Virus record (IMG/VR): IMGVR_UViG_3300005663_000211
Span: 1 to 22,338 of that record
DNA length: 22,338 nucleotides
Direction: 5' to 3' (one strand)
DNA from: a virus
Shown in pieces: positions 7,707 through 13,001 of the stretch; the first letter of the stretch is position 1, and every line of letters starts with the position of its first letter. A program made the translations under genes and the position numbers. Under the pieces are notes generated by a model. It was given only the letters and a program-made list of their open reading frames with translations. It did not search any database and had not been told where the DNA came from.

Positions 7707-8504
7707 TTATCTTAATTGAACGCAGCGAACCCAGTCTATCACAAGCAACGGGTCGTTAGTTGCATCCGTCTGGCAAACAAAAACCGGCGACAGCGCGTCA
7801 GTTGTAGGTATGCCCGTGTAAACTACATTCGTTAAAGTCTGCTCATCGCCGTCAACAAAAGCGTGGATGCCGGTTGTGCCGTCAACATGAAAGCCGAACC
7901 GCATCCAGTCAGCTTCCGGCAATGTTCCAGTTGTACCCATCGAGTCTTTTAATTCGGCAGTGTCCTTGCATATATAAAAAGAAGTTACGCCCGCCAGAGT
8001 TGTTTCGACGCCGAAGCCAACGTAGTCAGAGCCGGTATCCAAATCACCGTCGTTTTTCATTAGTGTTGTATCGAGTTTTGCTAAGCCGGCGAAGAATTGA
8101 ATCTTATCGAAAGTGTCTGTTACCCGCACCCGGCACTCGTACCACAAATCCTTATTGGCGGCCAACTTGAAAGGGGCTACCGCTAACTGTGCGTGCATTC
8201 CTTCATGTTGTGTAGTTGATTCGCAGTCAATCTCCAAAAGGCCGCCAGCGCCTGCCAGTATCGCAGCGCCGCCATTAGTATTAGCGCCTTGCGTCCATGT
8301 CCACGAGGCAGAGGTGGGAGGGTTAGCGTCTGTGATTGTCTCGAAAGCCAAAAAATCTTCCATATATACATAGGCCAGAGATGGGTCAGCCTCAATAGCT
8401 AACAATGGGCAATCAGCCCACACACCTGTCCGATAGTCAGAGTTATTGTCTTCATCAAAGAAGCCCATAACTCCGTTTTTCCAGAATGACCTTGTTTGTG
8501 CCAT
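7707..8504 (-). CDS. Probable virion protein, paralogue B of a tandem pair (265 aa)
   Basis: A 265-aa protein, ATG at 8502-8504. The ribosome site is formed by the preceding stop (TAAGGAG). It is paralogous to the 8514-9290 product: both open with RSFWKN/RSYWKN, carry Y.TG.WA.CP....D..LA.VYM.DF, and close with DWVRCVQLR / NWIKCVQLR. The middle has repeated beta strands (LWYECRVRVTDTFDKIQFFAGL, DWMRFGFHVDGTTGIHAFVDG), a pattern like that of a concanavalin/LamG-type jelly roll. That fold is inferred from pattern only. No known name applies. A surface decoration or carbohydrate-contacting virion protein is a reasonable hypothesis. Confidence 0.78.
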   Translation of the reverse strand: MAQTRSFWKNGVMGFFDEDNNSDYRTGVWADCPLLAIEADPSLAYVYMEDFLAFETITDANPPTSASWTWTQGANTNGGAAILAGAGGLLEIDCESTTQHEGMHAQLAVAPFKLAANKDLWYECRVRVTDTFDKIQFFAGLAKLDTTLMKNDGDLDTGSDYVGFGVETTLAGVTSFYICKDTAELKDSMGTTGTLPEADWMRFGFHVDGTTGIHAFVDGDEQTLTNVVYTGIPTTDALSPVFVCQTDATNDPLLVIDWVRCVQLR

Positions 8505-8513
8505 GATTACTCC

Positions 8514-9290
8514 TTATCTTAGTTGAACACATTTAATCCAATTCACTTCTAAATGCTCCTCGCCGCCGCCGCCGCACTTAACACCATAAAACAAGTTCAT
8601 TACCGCAAGGCCAGAGTTGGTAATGTTCTGGGCAGTCTTGGCAACGCCGTTTATGTAAGGCGTGATAACGCCGGTCGTGGCAGCACCGTTGTAATAAAAA
8701 CCCAACCGATATTCCGTACCGGAAACGTTGGTCGTTTTCATTGTTGTCGCTGTCGCTTGAGTCGTATCGTTACTTGTCTCGCAGTAGATATTCATAGTGC
8801 CATCCACTTTGTAAAAGACAGCACCATCATAAGTAGCGGCAGGGCCACCAGCACCATCCGTCAGCATATTCTCGCCAGCGGCATCGGCCAGCCCAATAAT
8901 GTAACCAGCTTTATTCGTAGACGCCTCGGTGAGAAGGAAGCTACACTCAAACCACAACGGCTTGCCTTCGGCAAACAACCAGCCGTCACTTCCGTTTACG
9001 GCATAAGCCTCATCATTGTCATCGCCGTCAGAGTATAAATGAGTCCAACCGCCTATCCCCGCAGTTATACCATTAGTACCAGCCGCCGCACCTGCCGGAT
9101 AAACGGCAAGAGTAAAATCGTCATTAGCGGCAAAGAAATCTTGCATATAGACGTGCGCCAGGGTCGGGTCGCACTGTATGGATTGAACTGGGCAATTGGC
9201 CCACAAGCCGTACCGAAACGAAGGATGTCCCTTGTGGTCGTAAAAGTTCTGTACAAAATTCTTCCAATATGACCTTAATTTAGAAGCCAT
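8514..9290 (-). CDS. Probable virion protein, paralogue A of a tandem pair (258 aa)
   Basis: A 258-aa protein starting at ATG 9288-9290 with AAAGGAG upstream. It opens MASKLRSYWKNFVQNFYDHK, followed by RYGLWANCPVQSIQCDPTLA and HVYMQDFF, and ends LEVNWIKCVQLR, matching the next gene at both ends. The interior has strands of the form PLWFECSFLLTEAST, YRLGFYYNGAATTGVITPYI and LFYGVKCGGGGEEHLEV, as in jelly-roll proteins. A predicted stable hairpin (9324-9370) separates it from the preceding structural gene and may set its expression level relative to the capsid gene. Function is not recognised; the two copies have diverged much more in the middle than at the ends. Confidence 0.78.
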   Translation of the reverse strand: MASKLRSYWKNFVQNFYDHKGHPSFRYGLWANCPVQSIQCDPTLAHVYMQDFFAANDDFTLAVYPAGAAAGTNGITAGIGGWTHLYSDGDDNDEAYAVNGSDGWLFAEGKPLWFECSFLLTEASTNKAGYIIGLADAAGENMLTDGAGGPAATYDGAVFYKVDGTMNIYCETSNDTTQATATTMKTTNVSGTEYRLGFYYNGAATTGVITPYINGVAKTAQNITNSGLAVMNLFYGVKCGGGGEEHLEVNWIKCVQLR

Positions 9291-9323
9291 AGTAAACTCC
9301 TTTCAAAAAGTTTAATGGAACCC

Positions 9324-9370
9324 CCTTGAGCCGACCACCGCCGAAAGGTTAAGCAGTGGCCAGCCGAAGG
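9324..9370 (-). other. Long RNA hairpin between two virion genes
   Basis: In the minus-strand RNA, GCTGGCCACTGC (9364-9353) pairs with GCGGTGGTCGGC (9341-9330) over 12 bp around an 11-base loop; CCTT/AAGG adds 4 bp outside a 2x2 internal loop. Three of the pairs are G-U, which would be A-C mismatches on the plus strand, so the fold belongs to the transcribed strand. No U-tract follows, which argues against a classical terminator. An attenuator, processing site or 3'-end stabiliser for the capsid-side transcript is possible. Confidence 0.6.
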
Positions 9371-9380
9371 AGGAAAATTA

Positions 9381-9881
9381 TTAACCCGTTACAGTGTCAG
9401 AGACGTCCTCTGCAATTCTCGGCTCGTCCATGACGATTATGATCCCGCCGAGCTTAGCACCGTTGACCAATTCAGTTGACAGCAACTTGACGTACTCGTA
9501 CTTCACACCGCTTACCAGGGGCACGTCGGCGGCGCTGACTTCGATTATTACCAACCCACTAACAATTGCCGTTGTAGCATAAGTCGAGGCTGCAACCCAT
9601 GCCCCGTTAGTGTCGGGCGTAGTACAGAGTTTGTACCGGAACGGAATAGCAGTCGTAGTGTTGGACGGGTCCTTGTCATCGCAGGGAACGACCGTCAATG
9701 TTTCTGTCCCGGCCGTACCGGCATTAGTTCCCCAATAGTAGAGGAAATAGCACTTGTTATACTTCGCCATACTGACAATATCCGAGGATATAGCTGTGTC
9801 GAACTGGTCCGCCAGTGGCGTTCCGGCAGTCACGCCATCGTTCGTAGTTATTTGACAAAAATGTGCATCTTTCAAACTCAT
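9381..9881 (-). CDS. Probable capsid-associated structural protein (166 aa)
   Basis: A 166-aa protein starting at ATG 9879-9881 with TTAGGAG upstream. Composition is high in Thr, Ala and Val with strands such as AKYNKCYFLYYWGTNAG, ETLTVVPCDD and KYEYVKLLSTELVNG. The C-terminal motif K..GGIIIV.D is seen in small phage head proteins of unknown function. It is the first gene after the major capsid protein, where decoration (cement) proteins are commonly encoded. That position is the main argument for the role; no diagnostic motif is visible. It ends just before the hairpin at 9324-9370. Confidence 0.7.
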   Translation of the reverse strand: MSLKDAHFCQITTNDGVTAGTPLADQFDTAISSDIVSMAKYNKCYFLYYWGTNAGTAGTETLTVVPCDDKDPSNTTTAIPFRYKLCTTPDTNGAWVAASTYATTAIVSGLVIIEVSAADVPLVSGVKYEYVKLLSTELVNGAKLGGIIIVMDEPRIAEDVSDTVTG

Positions 9882-9916
9882 AACAAATCTCCTAAATCAT
9901 GTTTTACGCTCTTGGT

Positions 9917-11212
9917 TTAATCTCTTGAGCCGAGAGCAACGAACGGCGAAACGGTACTTGAGCCGTGTTTCGGAGTTCTCGCCGTTGCCCACCAGGGCGC
10001 TCCGTCAAACCTTACGACAAAGCGGAACGCAGTCTCGTCCTCAAGGAATTTCAAGTGGATACTGGTTGCCACATCCATGCTCTTGCCAATCTTTCCGATG
10101 GTTATGTACTGACTGAAATCGGCGAGGATAATATCGCCTGTCGTACCTACCGTCTGGCAATGCGGACTCCAGATAATCGGCCTGCCTAACAGGCTCGACC
10201 CTAACGGATTTTTAATGTCCGCTATAAATACGGGTGCTCCGCCTGTGCCGACAACTAAAGCCAGAGTTCCAATCTGGGGCATAGAGTCCTGAGATATAAG
10301 CCACACAGAGTTACGGTACGAAGGGGCGTACATTCTCGACGCCATTTTCAGTACATTCTCGGTGACGATTGTGTCGGCGGGCTGGTCCGTTTCTTTGGTG
10401 ACGCTAACCAGGCAAGGCGCGTTCATAAGGCCCTGCGCTTCTCCGGCACCGGAACCGTTGATAATATCCTCGTCTTTTGTTAATGCCATTTCGGTCGATA
10501 CCATAGTTGTCAGGAATGTCTCAAGGGCAACCGGGCTATCACTTAAAAGCTCGTCGGTCGTATAAACAACAGCGGTCATCTTGTGCAAGTGTAGTTCTTG
10601 CTTTGCGAACTGGGGCAGGGATGCTGTCTTGGTTACACCCTCGGCAGGCTTATAAACAAGAACGCCGCCCGTCCAGCTTGTCGCCTGTGTGGTAATGTTT
10701 ACAAACGGCAAGGAGAGGTTGTTGTTTACGGGGAAGTCTCTGCACTTAGGGGCAAGCTCCCCGGCCTGCGCCATGGCGTCCAACAGAGCAGTGCTGAACT
10801 CCGGGGGGATCAGGAAGCCGCCGTCGGCGTTTATGGCAATGTTCATGCCCGTGCTTTTGCAATACGAATTAAGCTGCGGGTCGGAAAGCCCCTGCATGGC
10901 AGCTTTGGCAAAATGACCCATGCTCTCAAAGCCGGAACCTTCCTTTTTGGGTACGGCGAACAACTTTTCACCCTCGGTCTTGAACTCCGCCTTGATTTGC
11001 TCATAGACCGTCTTGGCTATGGTGTCGGCGTCAACAACCTGGCCATCGTCCTCGTTGCCGTCGTCGTCTGTGCCGTCAGCGTGTTTGGTTATTTCAACCT
11101 TGAGCTTGGCGATACCGTCAGCAATAAGGCTCTCGACGTCTTCATCTTTTACATCAACCTCGTCGCCTTTTTTGAGGCCACTATAGTCTTGAAGTAAAAC
11201 TAATGTTTTCAT
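9917..11212 (-). CDS. Major capsid protein, HK97 fold
   Basis: A 431-aa capsid protein of the HK97 family. Residues 1-40 form a small module (KGDEVDVKDEDVESLIADGI) of a type fused to several phage capsid proteins; residues 45-85 are acidic and helical and resemble the delta (scaffold) domain. The mature part shows GGFLIPPEFSTALLDAMA, MTAVVYTTDELLSDS, then KDEDIINGSGAGEAQGLMNA, the strongest family signature, and ends with FRFVVRFDGAPWWATARTP. It would assemble the icosahedral shell, with the N-terminal part probably removed by the protease encoded next to it. ATG start at 11210-11212 with TTAGGAG upstream. Confidence 0.93.
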   Translation of the reverse strand: MKTLVLLQDYSGLKKGDEVDVKDEDVESLIADGIAKLKVEITKHADGTDDDGNEDDGQVVDADTIAKTVYEQIKAEFKTEGEKLFAVPKKEGSGFESMGHFAKAAMQGLSDPQLNSYCKSTGMNIAINADGGFLIPPEFSTALLDAMAQAGELAPKCRDFPVNNNLSLPFVNITTQATSWTGGVLVYKPAEGVTKTASLPQFAKQELHLHKMTAVVYTTDELLSDSPVALETFLTTMVSTEMALTKDEDIINGSGAGEAQGLMNAPCLVSVTKETDQPADTIVTENVLKMASRMYAPSYRNSVWLISQDSMPQIGTLALVVGTGGAPVFIADIKNPLGSSLLGRPIIWSPHCQTVGTTGDIILADFSQYITIGKIGKSMDVATSIHLKFLEDETAFRFVVRFDGAPWWATARTPKHGSSTVSPFVALGSRD

Positions 11213-11233
11213 AAGAAAACTCCTAAAATTCGT

Positions 11234-11308
11234 TTAGTATCCGCCTGCAATCTCCACGACTAACATCTCTGCTTTCGCTAATGTCTCTTCCGCTAATTGC
11301 TTTGGCAT
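11234..11308 (-). CDS. Possible 24-aa peptide filling the protease-capsid gap
   Basis: The 104 bases between the protease and capsid genes hold one ATG frame, MPKQLAEETLAKAEMLVVEI and four more residues, ending TAA at 11234-11236. The sequence is amphipathic and helical. There is no clear ribosome site, so translation would depend on coupling to the protease gene. It may be a real small peptide or only a chance frame. Confidence 0.28.
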   Translation of the reverse strand: MPKQLAEETLAKAEMLVVEIAGGY

Positions 11309-11316
11309 CGTTTAAC

Positions 11317-12066
11317 TTACATATAAATTTTTCCTTTTAGTCTATTAATTGCCATTACCGTCACCTGCCTCGGGTCAATCCTTCGCCTCATAACTCTGTG
11401 CGGACTGATAACTCTGTGGGCCGTGACAATAATCGGTGACGCCTCCACTTTTTCCGGGACATGTTTTGTGATTTCTACGAGAGGCTTATCGCCATCAATG
11501 TCGTCAGCGTAGGTAGTCACGACTTCCTTTTCCTCGACCTCTTCAATACCCAATTCCTTTTGTGTGGCCTCGGATATTTTTAGCTCTTTAACCGCCGCAA
11601 CCAAAGCGTCAGGGTTGGCCGGGACAGGAACGATAGAAAACTCCAGCAATTCCCATTCATCTATAATCCGGTAAACGTTCGCCCAATCCGGCTTTTTCTT
11701 TATTTCGTCCGGCGTAGGCTCGTGCGACTTCTTTGATATGAACCCAACGCTAATCGCACTTAAAAAGCCGCCGTCCCAAAGCTGTTTAATCTCCTGAGCC
11801 TTATCTGTCTCCGCCCATTCCCATTTGGCCTTGATATACTTTCGGCCCTGTTTTACCCATTGGGCCTTGCCTACCGGCGTGCCGCTATAATCATGCGCCC
11901 ATAGCACGACGGGGTTCTTGTTAAAACTATCGAAGTCAACACCTTTAGGCAGCAATACCTCTTTGTCTCGATCTATCGAATCGGTGCTTATCCATGCAAT
12001 CGCCGAATTATCTTCTTCAGCCTTTTGTTTTTCAGCTATGCACTCTCTAAACTGTTTTGGTTTCAT
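11317..12066 (-). CDS. Prohead serine protease, HK97 gp4-like (peptidase S78)
   Basis: A 249-aa protein of the phage prohead protease family. It shows DSIDRDKEVLLPKGVDFDSF, PVVLWAHDYSGTPVGKA with the catalytic His at residue 58, GFLSAISVGF with the probable nucleophile Ser at 106, and WELLEFSIVPVPANPDAL near 137-155, which is characteristic of the family. The enzyme acts inside the prohead, cutting the capsid delta domain and itself during maturation. The C-terminal 80 residues are a charged tail of the kind that targets the protease to the scaffold. ATG at 12064-12066 overlaps the upstream zinc-ribbon gene by 20 bases; AAAGGTG serves as ribosome site. Confidence 0.92.
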   Translation of the reverse strand: MKPKQFRECIAEKQKAEEDNSAIAWISTDSIDRDKEVLLPKGVDFDSFNKNPVVLWAHDYSGTPVGKAQWVKQGRKYIKAKWEWAETDKAQEIKQLWDGGFLSAISVGFISKKSHEPTPDEIKKKPDWANVYRIIDEWELLEFSIVPVPANPDALVAAVKELKISEATQKELGIEEVEEKEVVTTYADDIDGDKPLVEITKHVPEKVEASPIIVTAHRVISPHRVMRRRIDPRQVTVMAINRLKGKIYM

Positions 12067-12265
12067 TTTTCACCTTTTCGCAATTACAAGTCCCTTGGCT
12101 GGCATCGCAGCGGTCACAACTAACCCTGCCGCATTTCGAGCATCGGCATATCCGGTTAAAGTTGGTCCGTTCGCACTTAGGGCATTGCTTTTCGTTTCCC
12201 GGTTCCGGGGCGTCGTCTTTTTTTTTGGGCTTCTTTATGGCCTTGTTTTTGGCTTCGGTTATCAT
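12047..12265 (-). CDS. Small zinc-ribbon-like protein (72 aa)
   Basis: A 72-aa protein with a lysine-rich N-terminus (KNKAIKKPKKKDD) and a dense Cys cluster: CPKC, then ICRCSKCGRVSCDRCD and TCNC. This can form one or two zinc ribbons. ATG at 12263-12265, GAGGA upstream, just behind the stop of the next zinc-ribbon gene. The two neighbouring proteins share the layout basic N-terminus plus Cys-rich C-terminus. The function is not known; between portal and protease such proteins might bind DNA or act in prohead assembly, which is inference. Confidence 0.75.
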   Translation of the reverse strand: MITEAKNKAIKKPKKKDDAPEPGNEKQCPKCERTNFNRICRCSKCGRVSCDRCDASQGTCNCEKVKNETKTV

Positions 12266-12266
12266 T

Positions 12267-12641
12267 TCAGTCCTCGTTAGGATCTAATTTCTTCCCGCAC
12301 TTATGGCAAGTTTTCGCCTTTGCACAGGCTGGGCAGAAAACCAAACTTCGGGGGCATATCAAACACGGCGTTACCGTTGACGAATCAACAGTCGCCTTGC
12401 AGCCCGAACAGGTTACAGGTACGGACGGAGGCAAGGGTTCCGTCACATCCGCATTGGCCTGTTGGTTGTCGATTACCGGGGTCTCGGAAAGTTCCGGCGT
12501 GGCATCTTCCTCCGATATAATCTCTCCCATATCGTCAAGACCGTCCTGCGTTAGAGCAAATGGGTCAGGTACGACGACCTTTTCTTCCGGCGTTAATTCT
12601 ATCTTCGGCGTTGTCTTCTTCTTTTTACGTTTCTTTGTCAT
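12267..12641 (-). CDS. Acidic protein with basic N-terminus and C-terminal zinc ribbon (124 aa)
   Basis: A 124-aa protein in three parts: a basic start MTKKRKKKKTTPK, an acidic and probably disordered middle (residues 25-75, LDDMGEIISEEDATPELSET), and a C-terminal Cys cluster CSGC..., CLIC, CPAC and CHKCGKK that should bind two zinc ions. ATG at 12639-12641 with TTAAGGAG. A highly polar segment next to the protease and capsid genes is reminiscent of scaffold-type proteins, but zinc ribbons are unusual there. No family is recognised. Confidence 0.75.
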   Translation of the reverse strand: MTKKRKKKKTTPKIELTPEEKVVVPDPFALTQDGLDDMGEIISEEDATPELSETPVIDNQQANADVTEPLPPSVPVTCSGCKATVDSSTVTPCLICPRSLVFCPACAKAKTCHKCGKKLDPNED

Positions 12642-12670
12642 GATTACTCCTTAATTAGCCTAAACTCCTT

Positions 12671-12835
12671 CTAACTTACACTGAGACGTACGCCATAATC
12701 TTCGGCTCGCACTTGCCATTCCAACGTCTCTCGTTTAGAAGCTCGCGTTTCACCAAAAGCACCTATTGTTCTGTTTGGTGGGGGTAGCGGTGGTTCGTTT
12801 ATGTCCCACGCCTGTAAATAATATTTCCATTTCAT
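12671..12835 (-). CDS. 54-aa hypothetical protein with a proline-rich start
   Basis: ATG at 12833-12835 with a strong AGAAGGAG seven bases upstream; the frame encodes 54 residues and stops TAG at 12671-12673. It starts MKWKYYLQAWDINEPPLPPP and continues with basic and acidic residues (ETRASKRETLEWQVRAED). It is not membrane-bound and has no Cys. It lies between a small membrane protein and the zinc-ribbon genes, with similar spacing and ribosome site to its neighbours. Nothing in it suggests a function. Confidence 0.7.
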   Translation of the reverse strand: MKWKYYLQAWDINEPPLPPPNRTIGAFGETRASKRETLEWQVRAEDYGVRLSVS

Positions 12836-12837
12836 TT

Positions 12838-12999
12838 CTAAACTCCTTCTCTGGGGGGTTTCACTGACGGCATAGGTGGATAATCCTCTTTTGTGAATCC
12901 CCTTGAATTACCCCGCCACATTTCAGTTCCGTCTGTGGGGCATAGTATTGATAAGACTATTGCCAAAACTATTGTTCCTAAAATATAAACAATTACCAT
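12838..12999 (-). CDS. Small single-span membrane protein (53 aa)
   Basis: Start ATG at 12997-12999 with AGAAGGAG seven bases upstream; a longer in-frame version beginning at 13035 would overlap the portal gene and lacks a ribosome site. The first 20 residues (MVIVYILGTIVLAIVLSILC) form a transmembrane segment or signal anchor, followed by a polar, proline-rich tail (KEDYPPMPSVKPPREGV). It comes immediately after the portal-MuF gene. Function unknown. Confidence 0.72.
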   Translation of the reverse strand: MVIVYILGTIVLAIVLSILCPTDGTEMWRGNSRGFTKEDYPPMPSVKPPREGV

Positions 13000-13001
13000 T
13001 T

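Noticed and set aside
8553-9038. Plus-strand frame of 161 codons opposite a virion gene
   Set aside because: No recognisable motif and no ribosome site; the minus-strand gene has a clear paralogue and strong ribosome site.
10598-11197. Long plus-strand frame (199 codons) opposite the capsid gene
   Set aside because: The sequence shows no domain, no ribosome site and low-complexity character; it is a shadow of the well-supported capsid gene, unlike the nuclease at 13128.
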